DNA of 64,000 nucleotides from SIG454 sp045646365 (GCA_045646365.1 JAZRKP010000010.1:1-64000); one strand, 5' to 3'. Shown: positions 52,190-61,215, counted from the stretch's first letter. Numbers and translations are program-made. The notes: generated by a model not told the origin, from the letters alone.

Positions 52190-53818
52190 ATGGTAAAACT
52201 TGATATAAAAAATGTTTCGTCTCTTGAGAAGATTTTGCCTGAAAAGAAAATTGAGTGTAAGACCGTTTCGAAAGGCAGTATGTTAAAGTGTGAAGAATTT
52301 TCTTATCAGCTTGCTTTTATGGCGGAGGAAAATATTCACGGGATTAAGGAACTTCAGCTTGAAATCGTTTCGGATATTGCTGAAAATATTTCTCTTTATA
52401 ATGTTAGATGTGTACCTGTTTTGAATCCGTTGTTTTATGATGAGCCTGATGATAACTATTTGCTGACAAAACCGGGATTTATGCCTGATATTCTTGACGA
52501 ATACACAGATTATGTTATGGTGTCATCAAACTATTACAGTGCAGTATGGGTGAGCGTCAAGGCGGATGAGAATGTTAAGGCGGGTATCCATAATATAAAG
52601 ATTCTATTCAAAGACGAAGAAGGCGTATGGGGAGAGAGCAATTTTGAGCTTGAAATTATTGATGAAAAGCTTCCGAAATTACATATTCCATACACAAACT
52701 GGTTCCATTGCGATTGTATTTCATCGTATTATGAAGTTGAGCCATTATCGGAAAAACACTGGGAACTTATAGAAAACTATATCAAAGTTGCGGCAGAACA
52801 CGGAATGAATATGATTCTGACACCGGTATTTACTCCGCCACTTGATACAAAGGTCGGACTTGAAAGACCAACAGTTCAGCTTGTTGATGTTGCTTTTGAA
52901 AACGGAACATATACCTTTAACTTTGACAAACTTTCAAAATGGCTGAAACTTTGCCGTGAAAACGGAATAGAATACCTTGAAATTTCTCATTTATACAGCC
53001 AGTGGGGTGCAGAGCATACCCCTAAAGTTGAGGTTACGGAAAATGGAAAAACCATAAAGAAATTTGGTTGGCATACAGATTCGTTAGGTGAAGAATATAA
53101 GTCGTTTATTTCACAGTTTGTTCCAGCTCTTAGAGAATATTTAAGCGGAAAATGGGACGAGAGTAAAATATTCTTCCATATTTCTGATGAGCCGAATGAA
53201 AAGCACCTTGCAACATACGGCGAAATCCGTAAATTTCTGAAACCGCTTCTTGGGGATATTAAGCAGATGGATGCAATGTCCCACTATGAATTTTTGGAGA
53301 ATAAATATGTAGATATCCCCGTTGTTGCAACGACTGCAGTTTATGATTTCATTGATAATGGTATTGAAGATTTGTGGGTTTATTACTGTTGCGGACAGGG
53401 TAAATTCAATTTGAGTAACCGGTTTTTAGGGATGTCATCTCAAAGAAACAGAGTTATCGGAATTCAACTATATAAATATGCGGTAAAAGGATTTTTGCAA
53501 TGGGGATATAATTTCTATTACAGTCAGCTTTCCACCCACCTTGTAAATCCGTATCTGACAACAGAATCTGACGGCGGATTCCCTGCCGGGGATGCCTTTT
53601 CGGTATATCCGGGAAGGAAAGGGGCTGTTCCGTCAATCCGAATTAAAGTGTTCAATGAAGCATTACAGGATTTGAGAGCATTAAAACTTCTTGAAGATAA
53701 AATTGGCAGAGATGCAGTTATGGAAATGGTAGAAAAAGTCGAAAGCTTTAATGTTTATCCAAGTGATGCAGAATATTTTATTGCGTTAAGAGAAGCTATA
53801 AACGAAAAGTTAAGATAA
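52190..53818 (+). CDS. DUF4091 / GH123-like glycoside hydrolase
   Basis: A 542-aa cytoplasmic protein. The start at 52190 (MVKLDIKNVSSLEKILPEKK) follows AAAAGGAG. Residues 1-170 are a beta-sandwich; the rest is a TIM barrel. IFFHISDEPNEKH holds adjacent Asp-Glu residues as in GH123 beta-N-acetylgalactosaminidases. LVNPYLTTESDGGFPAGDAF and RIKVFNEALQDLRALKLLED are DUF4091 hallmarks. The substrate is unknown; N-acetylhexosamine is suggested by the GH123 relation. No signal peptide. Confidence 0.85.
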   Translation: MVKLDIKNVSSLEKILPEKKIECKTVSKGSMLKCEEFSYQLAFMAEENIHGIKELQLEIVSDIAENISLYNVRCVPVLNPLFYDEPDDNYLLTKPGFMPDILDEYTDYVMVSSNYYSAVWVSVKADENVKAGIHNIKILFKDEEGVWGESNFELEIIDEKLPKLHIPYTNWFHCDCISSYYEVEPLSEKHWELIENYIKVAAEHGMNMILTPVFTPPLDTKVGLERPTVQLVDVAFENGTYTFNFDKLSKWLKLCRENGIEYLEISHLYSQWGAEHTPKVEVTENGKTIKKFGWHTDSLGEEYKSFISQFVPALREYLSGKWDESKIFFHISDEPNEKHLATYGEIRKFLKPLLGDIKQMDAMSHYEFLENKYVDIPVVATTAVYDFIDNGIEDLWVYYCCGQGKFNLSNRFLGMSSQRNRVIGIQLYKYAVKGFLQWGYNFYYSQLSTHLVNPYLTTESDGGFPAGDAFSVYPGRKGAVPSIRIKVFNEALQDLRALKLLEDKIGRDAVMEMVEKVESFNVYPSDAEYFIALREAINEKLR

Positions 53819-53848
53819 AAAATGCACCCGACAGGGTGCATTTTTTTA
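53815..53848. terminator. Terminator between convergent genes
   Basis: AAATGCACCC, loop GACA, GGGTGCATTT, then T4, directly after the DUF4091 stop. Confidence 0.9.
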
Positions 53849-53857
53849 TGTGCTAAA

Positions 53858-55600
53858 TTAAAGCGAGTATTTTTTACTAAAAGCTTCAAACTTGATGTCA
53901 AAATCTTCGTTGTCAGTACGGAGATTTCTAAGTGTTTCGTGAATACTGAAATTATTATTAAATATATCAATAATCCCGCCGGAAATATTAGAGCAGTGTG
54001 CAGCGGTTCTCTCAAGATTTGTTAAAAGATCAGCCCAGATAAATCCTGCTGTAATAGAACATTCACCTTTTTGTAAACGGGCAATATGTTGACTTCTCAT
54101 TTTATTTTTAAGCTTTGTGATAACCTTTTCAAGAGGCTCTGTATCCATAGCAGATTCAAGGTTGTTTTCGGTAAAGGCAGAGAGGGAAAGGTCAAGGATT
54201 TCTGACACGGCACTAAGCATAACCCTGAGCTCCTGCAAGCCATTGTCAGAAAATTTAATGTCCTTATCACGCATTTCTTCAACGGATTCGAGAAGGTTAA
54301 GAGCGTGGTCGGAAATTCGTTCGAAGTCTCCGATTGCCTTTAAAAGTTTAGCGACTTCGGCGGATTCCTCAGTAGAAAGTTGTTTTCCACTGAGTTTGAC
54401 GAGATATGTTCCGATTGAGTCTTCAAAACGGTCAACAACTTCCTCAGCATCACGAATTTCCTTTGCAGTATCAGAGGAGTATTTTTCAAACATAGAAAGA
54501 CTCTTTGTAAGAGAGCCAACTGCGAGATAACCCATTTCGACTGCCTTTTTAGCACAGAGTTCAAGAGCAACAGGCGGTGTTGAGAGCAGTCTTTCGTCAA
54601 ACATCTCACTTTTTTCCTCTGTCTTAGGGGCAGGAACAAGGCGTGTTGCGATTGTTTCGAGAACCCCCGACATAGGATAAAGAATGATTGTACAAATAAT
54701 ATTGAATAGAGAGTGAGCGACAGCAATTCCAAAGAGTGATGCGGAAGTGTCAAGAAATACAGGTGCGAATAATGCTTTAACAATCAAGAATACGGCAAGC
54801 ATTATAACGGTTCCAATAATATTGAAAAAAAGGTGAACAAAAGCCGCACGCTTTGCATTTCTGTTTGCTCCGAAAGAGGATAAAAGAGCAGTAACACAGG
54901 TTCCTATATTTTGTCCCATAATAATCGGGATTGCCGCGCCGTATGAAACTTGACCTGTTGCGGCAAGAGCCTGTAAAATTCCGACAGATGCGGAGCTCGA
55001 TTGAATTATTGCCGTAAGAACAGCACCAACCAATACCCCTAAAATCGGATTTTTAAACAGAATAAACAATTCCCTGAACTGCTGAACTTTTGAAAGCCCC
55101 GAAACTGAATCTGACATAATATCCATTCCAAACATCAAGGTTGCAAAGCCCAACAGTATTATACCGGTGTCCCGTCGCTTGCTGTCCTTAAAGAACATGT
55201 AGAAAATTATACCGAAAAGAGCAAGAATCGGGGTAAATGACATAGGTTTTAAAAGCTGAACAAATATATTTTCACTTTCAATACCTGTTAAACTTAAAAT
55301 CCAGGCGGTAACAGTTGTACCAATGTTTGCACCCATAATAACATTGATTGCCTGCTTAAGCGTCATAAGTCCTGAATTAACAAACCCAACAACCATAACA
55401 GTTGTTGCAGAAGAACTCTGAATAACAGCAGTAACGCCAAGCCCTGTCAGAAGTCCAATGATTTTTTTTGTGGTAAGCTTGCTTAAAACTGTACGAAGAC
55501 TGCTTCCTGCACGGCGTTCGAGCGCTTGCCCCATAAGGTCCATTCCGAAAAGAAAAAGGCAAAGTCCTCCGATTAAAGTAAGTAAATTAAAAATATCCAT
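53858..55600 (-). CDS. Na/Pi cotransporter family protein (NptA-like) with PhoU-type domain
   Basis: A 580-aa protein. Residues 1-310 are two repeated membrane units, each with the QSSSA motif (AVIQSSSATTVMVVGFV and AIIQSSSASVGILQALA) typical of sodium-phosphate cotransporters. Residues about 340-550 are a helical PhoU-like domain (LSMFEKYSSDTAKEIRDAEE). It imports or exports phosphate with sodium. No pho regulon genes are nearby. It precedes its promoter at 55641. Confidence 0.93.
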   Translation of the reverse strand: MDIFNLLTLIGGLCLFLFGMDLMGQALERRAGSSLRTVLSKLTTKKIIGLLTGLGVTAVIQSSSATTVMVVGFVNSGLMTLKQAINVIMGANIGTTVTAWILSLTGIESENIFVQLLKPMSFTPILALFGIIFYMFFKDSKRRDTGIILLGFATLMFGMDIMSDSVSGLSKVQQFRELFILFKNPILGVLVGAVLTAIIQSSSASVGILQALAATGQVSYGAAIPIIMGQNIGTCVTALLSSFGANRNAKRAAFVHLFFNIIGTVIMLAVFLIVKALFAPVFLDTSASLFGIAVAHSLFNIICTIILYPMSGVLETIATRLVPAPKTEEKSEMFDERLLSTPPVALELCAKKAVEMGYLAVGSLTKSLSMFEKYSSDTAKEIRDAEEVVDRFEDSIGTYLVKLSGKQLSTEESAEVAKLLKAIGDFERISDHALNLLESVEEMRDKDIKFSDNGLQELRVMLSAVSEILDLSLSAFTENNLESAMDTEPLEKVITKLKNKMRSQHIARLQKGECSITAGFIWADLLTNLERTAAHCSNISGGIIDIFNNNFSIHETLRNLRTDNEDFDIKFEAFSKKYSL

Positions 55601-55640
55601 ATCATATCTCCTTAACTTTTATTTTTTACCATACATCGGG

Positions 55641-55670
55641 ATTTTATCACAGAATATGAATACATTTCAA
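55641..55670 (-). promoter_or_regulatory. Promoter of the Na/Pi transporter gene
   Basis: On the minus strand TTGAAA (55670-55665), 18-nt spacer, TAAAAT (55646-55641) with TGTGA before the -10. Confidence 0.65.
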
Positions 55671-55771
55671 TAGAATTTTCAAACATTTAATTTAAGGACA
55701 CAAAAGGTTTAATATAGATTTAACAAAATTAACAAAAAGCTACGTTTTGAGCTACGTTTTAAAAATAAAAA

Positions 55772-55801
55772 CAAAAAAAGCCTTGATACACAAGGCTTTT
55801 T
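55772..55801 (-). terminator. tRNA operon terminator
   Basis: On the minus strand AAAAGCCTTG, loop TGTAT, CAAGGCTTTTTTTG just after tRNA-Tyr. Confidence 0.9.
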
Positions 55802-55803
55802 GT

Positions 55804-55888
55804 TGGTGGAGGGAGATGGATTCGAACCATCGAAGCGAGACGCAACAGATTTACAGTCTGCCCCCTTTGGCCACTCGGGAACCCCTCC
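55804..55888 (-). tRNA. tRNA-Tyr (GTA)
   Basis: An 85-nt type II tRNA with long variable arm, anticodon GTA, a 7-bp acceptor stem (GGAGGGG with TCCCTCC, one G-T), GGTTCGAATCC T-arm and encoded CCA. Confidence 0.96.
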
Positions 55889-55894
55889 ATAAAA

Positions 55895-55970
55895 TGGAGC
55901 TGGTGATGGGACTCGAACCCGCAACCTGCTGATTACAAATCAGCTGCTCTGCCAATTGAGCTACACCAGC
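55895..55970 (-). tRNA. tRNA-Thr (TGT)
   Basis: A 76-nt tRNA with acceptor GCTGGTG/CACCAGC, anticodon TGT, GGGTTCGAGTCCC T-arm and encoded CCA. It lies 6 nt upstream of tRNA-Tyr and is co-transcribed with it. Confidence 0.96.
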
Positions 55971-56071
55971 TTATCCACTATTTAGTTTTGGTCAGCACGA
56001 CCAACAAGAGATATAATAACATAAACTTTGTCTTTTGTCAATACTTTTTTTAAAAAATTTTAAAAAAATTT

Positions 56072-57313
56072 TCATATTATGTTATTGCGGATTTTATCGA
56101 AGTCTTTATAGAGATATAGTGAACCGCAGATGACGGTCAAGCCGTGCAAATCTGACAAGGCGGTTTCGAGGTTTTCAAAAGCGGTTGCGGTAAATCCGTA
56201 TTCCTTAGCTTTGCTTGCAAGGGTTTCGGCGCTTTCGGCTCTTGGGTTGTCCAAAACCTTAACACAACGAAGTGTGTCATAGCCGTTCTCTCTCATAATT
56301 TCAAGCATTTCACCATATGATTTGTCCGCCATAACTCCCATAATAAATGTAGGGTTTTGGTCAGGGAAGTATCTTTTCAGAGATTTCATAAGTGCGGTCA
56401 TACCGTTATTATTGTGTGCGCCGTCGAAGATTATATATGGGTTATCGCTGACTATTTCAAGTCTTCCCATATGTTTTGTTTTTTTAATTCCCTTTTTAAT
56501 ACAATCAGCAGAAATTCCAAGAGTCAGGGCAGTTTCGACAGCCAAAGAGGCATTTTCAATCTGAGCAACTCCGCCAAGTCCTGAAACTATGTTTTTAATA
56601 TTTTTATAGGAGAAAGTTTCGTATATTTTCTCAAATCCGAGGAAATCGGCAGCTTCGGTAACAATCAAAGGGCAACCTTTTTCAAGACAGGCGGATTTCA
56701 AAACAGACATAGCCTCAGGGTGCTGAGCCAATGTAACAACTTTTGAGCCGGTTTTGATTATGCCTGCTTTTTCACCTGCAACTTCGCCGATGGTTGAGCC
56801 GAGATATTCTGTATGGTCGATGTCTATGCGGGTTATAACCGCAATTTCCGGTGCGGGAATAACATTTGTTGCGTCCCTTGTTCCGCCAAGACCTGTTTCC
56901 AGAACAACATAGTCACATTTTTGTTCCTTGAAATAGCAAAAGGCTGCGGCAGTCCATATTTCAAAAGGGGTAGGCATTTCGCCAAGCTCCTTTTCAACAG
57001 TTTTTGCCGCTGATTTGACAGTTTCCATAAGAGATTCCATAATTTCAGCAGAAATGTCCTCACCGTCAATGTTTATTCTTTCACAAACATTTATCATATT
57101 TGGGGAGGTATACTTGCCCGTGCGATAGCCTGCCTCTGTTAAAATATTCTGGAGAAAAGCACACACGGAGCCTTTTCCGTTGGTTCCTGCAATATGAATG
57201 AATTTAAGGTCATTTTGCGGATTGCCCAGAATTTTCGTAAGAGCCGTTATGCTTTCAAGGCGAAGCTTTGCAACCGCCTGAAAACTGTTGGCAAATTTCA
57301 GAAAATTACTCAT
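56072..57313 (-). CDS. folC: Folylpolyglutamate synthase / dihydrofolate synthase
   Basis: A 413-aa Mur-ligase-family enzyme that adds glutamate to folates. P-loop IAGTNGKGSVCAFL near residue 40, TSPNMINVCERINIDG, and FDGAHNNNGMTAL near residue 295 are the family motifs. It overlaps folT by 8 nt, so folate uptake and trapping are co-expressed under the THF riboswitch. Confidence 0.96.
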   Translation of the reverse strand: MSNFLKFANSFQAVAKLRLESITALTKILGNPQNDLKFIHIAGTNGKGSVCAFLQNILTEAGYRTGKYTSPNMINVCERINIDGEDISAEIMESLMETVKSAAKTVEKELGEMPTPFEIWTAAAFCYFKEQKCDYVVLETGLGGTRDATNVIPAPEIAVITRIDIDHTEYLGSTIGEVAGEKAGIIKTGSKVVTLAQHPEAMSVLKSACLEKGCPLIVTEAADFLGFEKIYETFSYKNIKNIVSGLGGVAQIENASLAVETALTLGISADCIKKGIKKTKHMGRLEIVSDNPYIIFDGAHNNNGMTALMKSLKRYFPDQNPTFIMGVMADKSYGEMLEIMRENGYDTLRCVKVLDNPRAESAETLASKAKEYGFTATAFENLETALSDLHGLTVICGSLYLYKDFDKIRNNII

Positions 57314-57857
57314 TTTTAAACCTCCCGATTTTTTTGAGTGATACTATAAATCTTTGACTGAACAGGAAAAACACAAGCTGAAGTCCTGCTTTTATTATTC
57401 CCGCAGGAAGTCTTATTATAATAGCTGTGCTGTATTTGGGGAAATATCCTGCCTGGAGCAAAACTGCGGTAGATAAAATTATATCCGATAAAAACACAAC
57501 AACTGTGCATAAAACACATCTTAATATATAGGTTTTGGAGTTTGACTGACGGTTATAGAAGAAAACGCCGTAAACAAAGCCGACAAAAAATTCAAGCACA
57601 GTGAGAAAAGGCAAAGGTGCACCCGACGGGGCAAGGAAGATGTTTAAAATATCCCCGACCGCACCGCACAAACCACCAAGCCACGGCCCGAATAAAGCTG
57701 CGGAAATAAAAACAGATATAAATTTTAATGGGATTTTTATTGCGTCTCCTATGCGGAAGGTGCAGAAAATCGCCAAAATGGCGGTTATTGCCGTGAGCAT
57801 AGCCAAAGCACAGAGCTTATAGACTGAAAATTCAGGAAATTTAAAGTTTTTTTTCAT
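57306..57857 (-). CDS. folT: ECF folate transporter S component FolT
   Basis: A 183-aa membrane protein. The start at 57857 (MKKNFKFPEFSVYKLCALAM) follows AGAAAGGG; a longer frame reads through the riboswitch and is wrong. About six hydrophobic segments; IPLKFISVFISAALFGPWLG and GAVGDILNIFLAPSGAPLPF are typical of FolT substrate-binding subunits. It works with the shared EcfAA'T module, which is elsewhere. It overlaps folC. Confidence 0.92.
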   Translation of the reverse strand: MKKNFKFPEFSVYKLCALAMLTAITAILAIFCTFRIGDAIKIPLKFISVFISAALFGPWLGGLCGAVGDILNIFLAPSGAPLPFLTVLEFFVGFVYGVFFYNRQSNSKTYILRCVLCTVVVFLSDIILSTAVLLQAGYFPKYSTAIIIRLPAGIIKAGLQLVFFLFSQRFIVSLKKIGRFKNE

Positions 57858-57863
57858 AGAAAA

Positions 57864-57892
57864 ACCCTTTCTGTAATCGCTACAAAAAGGGT
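57864..57892 (-). promoter_or_regulatory. Riboswitch expression hairpin over the folT ribosome site
   Basis: On the minus strand ACCCTTTTTGTA pairs with TACAGAAAGGGT with one mismatch, followed by T5. The AGAAAGGG ribosome site of folT lies inside the stem, so the hairpin can block translation, end transcription, or both. Confidence 0.75.
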
Positions 57893-57909
57893 ATAATATA
57901 CAGATTTTG

Positions 57910-58012
57910 CAGCAACGGAATGCGGAAACGGCACCGCAAGCGTAATGCTTTTCGTAAGAAAGGCAACTTCCCGTCCTTTCCTCACTTAACGCGCAGTTTC
58001 CTACTTTGCAAC
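57910..58012 (-). ncRNA. Probable tetrahydrofolate (THF-I) riboswitch
   Basis: On the minus strand the conserved cores GCGTTAAGTG (57992-57983) and GCGGTG (57937-57932) are present. GCAA/TTGC and GAAAC/GTTTC give the two outer stems. A loop GGGAA can pair with TTCC as the family pseudoknot. The layout resembles the Streptococcus mutans folT riboswitch, and the gene downstream is folT. No folding program was run. Confidence 0.85.
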
Positions 58013-58018
58013 GAGAAA

Positions 58019-58047
58019 ATTTTACCACAAATTAAATAATATGTCAA
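58019..58047 (-). promoter_or_regulatory. folT promoter
   Basis: On the minus strand TTGACA (58047-58042), 17-nt spacer ending TGTGG, TAAAAT (58024-58019). Confidence 0.82.
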
Positions 58048-58065
58048 GAGATAAACGGTTTTCTA

Positions 58066-58095
58066 TTGCATAATTCAGTTTTTGTGGTATAATAA
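58066..58095 (+). promoter_or_regulatory. Promoter of the lipoprotein-deacetylase-eda-dgoK genes
   Basis: TTGCAT (58066-58071), 18-nt spacer ending TGTGG, TATAAT (58090-58095). Confidence 0.7.
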
Positions 58096-58131
58096 TATTG
58101 TAATAATTTATATTAAGCGGGAGGATATTAT

Positions 58132-58698
58132 ATGAAAAAGTTTATGGTGATTTTTGGTTTGGTTTGTTGTATGGCTCTTGCCTCTTGTGGGAAAATGGCT
58201 GTTGGGGGAAACGGCGGTGCTGACGGAGTAGCAGGAAATAAGATTTCTACGGAGCGTGAACCTGTCAGAATGGTTAATGTTGACGGAAGTTTATATTATG
58301 AGACAGGAGAAGATATAGATTGCGATGCAAGTTGCGGTGTTATGGACGGAACGCTTACTAAGACCGCAGATAAATTTGAAATTCCTCTAAAATCGGGAGA
58401 ATCCAATTTTAAGGCGAAAAAGGGATATTGGTCAGGCAGAGTTGAAAATACTCTGGAAATCCCCGTGGATGACTTGGATGAGGCGGAAATATTTAAAAAG
58501 CTTGACACGAATCAGGATGTTTTAAAATATAAGTATTGTTATATAGTTGAGAAAAGACTTTCAAATTCAGACGATGACAGCGAGTTCCTTGTTCTTGCAA
58601 ATTCTATGGATATTACCTTTGATGATGCGGTTTATAAGATGTTCGGCTCGGATACAACGAAAATGAAAGATATATATGTTATTTCCGTTGGGGATTGA
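58132..58698 (+). CDS. Lipoprotein of unknown function
   Basis: A 188-aa lipoprotein with signal MKKFMVIFGLVCCMALASC; lipobox LASC with the Cys at about residue 19. A Gly-rich linker (GGNGGADGVAGN) is followed by a beta-rich domain (MVNVDGSLYYETGEDIDCDA, MDGTLTKTADKFEIPLKSGE) that I do not recognise as a named family. It starts after GCGGGAGG. It precedes the deacetylase gene by 27 nt. Confidence 0.75.
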   Translation: MKKFMVIFGLVCCMALASCGKMAVGGNGGADGVAGNKISTEREPVRMVNVDGSLYYETGEDIDCDASCGVMDGTLTKTADKFEIPLKSGESNFKAKKGYWSGRVENTLEIPVDDLDEAEIFKKLDTNQDVLKYKYCYIVEKRLSNSDDDSEFLVLANSMDITFDDAVYKMFGSDTTKMKDIYVISVGD

Positions 58699-58725
58699 CT
58701 TTAAAAATATAATGAGGTGGAAAAT

Positions 58726-59571
58726 ATGAAATCAAGATTTATGAGATTCCCTGAAGGAAAGGCAAAGGCAGTAACATTTAGCTATGACGACGGATGCAAG
58801 GCAGATGTCCGTTTTGCAAAAAGACTTGCACAGTCAGGTCTTAAAGGGACTTTCAACCTGAATGGGAAACACAGAAGAGCACTGACAACTGAGGAGGTTA
58901 AAGAGTTTATACTGGGAAATGGACATGAGATAGCAGTTCACGGTCTGGAACACAGAGCGAATGGGAATCTTCGTGCTATTGAGGGTATCAGGGATGTCCT
59001 TGATTGCAGACTCGATATGGAAGAAGAGTTTGGAATGATTATAAGAGGTATGGCTTATCCCGACTCGGGAATAACCACTATGAATAACGGTGCTACATAT
59101 GACAAAATAAAGCAGTATCTTTCGGATTTGGATATTGTTTATTCAAGAACTCTGGGAGGAGACAATAACTCATTCCGTCTCCCTGAGGACTGGCACGCAT
59201 GGATGCCGACGGCACACCACAATAACCCAAACATCTTTGAGTATATTGATGAGTTTTTGAATCTTGATATGTCAATGAATTCATATCATGCCCGCAGATA
59301 TCCAAGATTGTTCTATATCTGGGGTCATAGCTATGAGTTTGACAATAAAAATAACTGGGAGCATCTTGACGAAATCTGTGATAAGATTTCGGGGAAGGAA
59401 GATGTGTGGTATGCAACCAATATGGAGATTTATGATTATGTAAAAGCTTATGAATCTCTTGTTTTCAGTGCAGACGGCAAGACTGTATATAATCCGACAC
59501 TCATAGATGTGTGGTTTGATGTTGTTGGAACAGTTTATAAAGTTTCTGCAGGCGAAACTATAAGAAGATAA
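58726..59571 (+). CDS. Polysaccharide deacetylase family protein
   Basis: A 281-aa NodB-type hydrolase. The start at 58726 (MKSRFMRFPEGKAKAVTFSY) follows GAGGTGG. VTFSYDDGCKAD holds the catalytic Asp pair, and EIAVHGLEHRANGN the metal histidines. GMAYPDSGI and FYIWGHSYEFD are later family motifs. No signal peptide, so it is cytoplasmic and may act on oligosaccharides. It is followed by eda by 23 nt. Confidence 0.85.
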   Translation: MKSRFMRFPEGKAKAVTFSYDDGCKADVRFAKRLAQSGLKGTFNLNGKHRRALTTEEVKEFILGNGHEIAVHGLEHRANGNLRAIEGIRDVLDCRLDMEEEFGMIIRGMAYPDSGITTMNNGATYDKIKQYLSDLDIVYSRTLGGDNNSFRLPEDWHAWMPTAHHNNPNIFEYIDEFLNLDMSMNSYHARRYPRLFYIWGHSYEFDNKNNWEHLDEICDKISGKEDVWYATNMEIYDYVKAYESLVFSADGKTVYNPTLIDVWFDVVGTVYKVSAGETIRR

Positions 59572-59594
59572 TCAGAATAACACAGGAGGTTAAA

Positions 59595-60242
59595 ATGAGA
59601 GAAAAGGTTATAGAGGCGATAGATAAGAATAAAATTGTTGTAATTGTAAGAGGTGTGGCAAAGGAGAAGCTTATTCCTCTTACTGAGGCAATGTATAAGG
59701 GCGGAATCCGTCTGCTTGAGGTTACTTATAACGCAAACGGAAACCCGACAGACGAGGAAACTGCAGAAAATATCAGAATGCTTGCCGAGCATTTTGAGGG
59801 CAGAATGTATATCGGGGCAGGTACGGTTATAACAGAAAAACAGGTTGAACTTACTAAAAAAGCGGGCGGACAGTTCATAATCTCTCCCGATACTTACGAA
59901 AATGTTATAAGAAAAACCCGTGAACTGGATATGGTTTCAATGCCGGGTGCGCTTACTCCAAGCGAAATTCAGTCAGCCCACAGATACGGAGCGGATTTTG
60001 TTAAAATGTTCCCGATAACAAATATGGGACTTGACTATGTTAAGGCGGTTAAAGCTCCGCTTTCACACATTAAGCTTTTGGCAGTTGGCGGAATTGAAAC
60101 CGATAATATGACTGACTACTTAAATGCAGGGGTGTGCGGTTTTGGGATAGGCTCAAGCATTGTAAACAAAAAGATGATTGAGGCTGATGATTATGAGGCT
60201 ATAACGGCGCTTGCTGAAAAATTTACAAAGGTGATTGAATAA
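59595..60242 (+). CDS. 2-keto-3-deoxy-6-phosphogluconate/galactonate aldolase
   Basis: A 215-aa class I aldolase. VVIVRGVAKEKLIPLTEAMY at the start, LLEVTYNANG with the catalytic Glu, IGAGTVITEKQ and the Schiff-base lysine in ADFVKMFPIT are all present. It splits KDPG or KDPGal to pyruvate and glyceraldehyde 3-phosphate. The partner dgoK kinase next to it suggests KDPGal. It lies 1 nt from dgoK. Confidence 0.92.
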   Translation: MREKVIEAIDKNKIVVIVRGVAKEKLIPLTEAMYKGGIRLLEVTYNANGNPTDEETAENIRMLAEHFEGRMYIGAGTVITEKQVELTKKAGGQFIISPDTYENVIRKTRELDMVSMPGALTPSEIQSAHRYGADFVKMFPITNMGLDYVKAVKAPLSHIKLLAVGGIETDNMTDYLNAGVCGFGIGSSIVNKKMIEADDYEAITALAEKFTKVIE

Positions 60243-60243
60243 T

Positions 60244-61167
60244 ATGAGCGTTTATATAACTATTGACGGCGGGACAAGCAGTACAAGAGTCAGCCTTGTT
60301 GAAAATATGGAGATTGTATGCACGGAAAAGCTTGATATTGGTGCAAGAGCCAGTATTGAGAGCCGAGAAAAATACACCGGCGCAATCAAAAATGCGGTGG
60401 ATAAAGTTCTCTTAAACAGCAAGAAAAAGCCTGAAAAAATCTTAGCCTCGGGAATGATAACCTGTGAATTCGGACTTTGCAATCTTCCGCATATTGAGGC
60501 TCCTGCAGGACTTAGCGAACTTCATAAAGCTATGCACGAAACAGTTATAAGCGAAATCTCGGACATTCCCTTTGTTTTTATGAGAGGTGTTCGGGTAAAC
60601 AGCGATGATTTTGATAAGGTTGATATGATGCGTGGAGAGGAAACCGAGCTTATGGGTATTCTCAATGAGGAATACGGAGAGTGTATATATGTTCTTCCAG
60701 GCTCCCATTCCAAAATTATCAAAACCGACAAAAATGGCAGGATTATTGATTTTTCCACAATGCTGACAGGCGAAATGGTTGGTGCTTTATCTCAGGGTAC
60801 AATCCTGAAAGATGCGGTTGATTTGAAAGATTCCAAAATAGACAGCGATTATCTTTTGAAAGGCTTTGATTATGCTAAGGATAAAGGCGTTAATAAGGCT
60901 CTGTTTAAGGTGAGGATTCTCAAAAATATTTTTGGTTGCACAAATGATGAGATTTACAGTTTCTTTATGGGCGTTATTTTGTGCGACGAAATTGAGTATA
61001 TCTTAAATGACGGAGCGGAAACGGTTGTGCTTGGCGGAAAAGCGCAGATTAAAAAGGCTATGGCGATAATCCTAGAAAACAGAGGAGATAAAAAGGTAGT
61101 CGAGATAGACGAAAAAGCGGTTGATTATTCAACCTCAATCGGTATGATAAGAATATATGAATGTTGA
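60244..61167 (+). CDS. dgoK: 2-dehydro-3-deoxygalactonokinase
   Basis: A 307-aa DgoK-family kinase that phosphorylates 2-keto-3-deoxygalactonate. The start at 60244 (MSVYITIDGGTSSTRVSLVE) follows AAAGGTG in the end of the aldolase gene. TIDGGTSSTR is the phosphate loop; YVLPGSHSKIIKTDKNGRII and LTGEMVGALSQGT are family motifs. Together with the aldolase it finishes D-galactonate or galacturonate-type breakdown. Substrate-producing dehydratase genes are not in the window. Confidence 0.9.
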   Translation: MSVYITIDGGTSSTRVSLVENMEIVCTEKLDIGARASIESREKYTGAIKNAVDKVLLNSKKKPEKILASGMITCEFGLCNLPHIEAPAGLSELHKAMHETVISEISDIPFVFMRGVRVNSDDFDKVDMMRGEETELMGILNEEYGECIYVLPGSHSKIIKTDKNGRIIDFSTMLTGEMVGALSQGTILKDAVDLKDSKIDSDYLLKGFDYAKDKGVNKALFKVRILKNIFGCTNDEIYSFFMGVILCDEIEYILNDGAETVVLGGKAQIKKAMAIILENRGDKKVVEIDEKAVDYSTSIGMIRIYEC

Positions 61168-61171
61168 CAAG

Positions 61172-61198
61172 AAAGGGACTGCAGAAGTCCCTTTTTGT
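61172..61198 (+). terminator. Terminator after dgoK
   Basis: AAAGGGACT (61172-61180), loop GCAGA, AGTCCCTTT (61186-61194), then TTG. Confidence 0.9.
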
Positions 61199-61215
61199 GT
61201 TTTTCATTAAAACTC

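Noticed and set aside
55736..55762. Two direct copies of AGCTACGTTTT near the tRNA genes
   Set aside because: Only 11 bp, with no integrase or island beside them; too little to call an attachment site.
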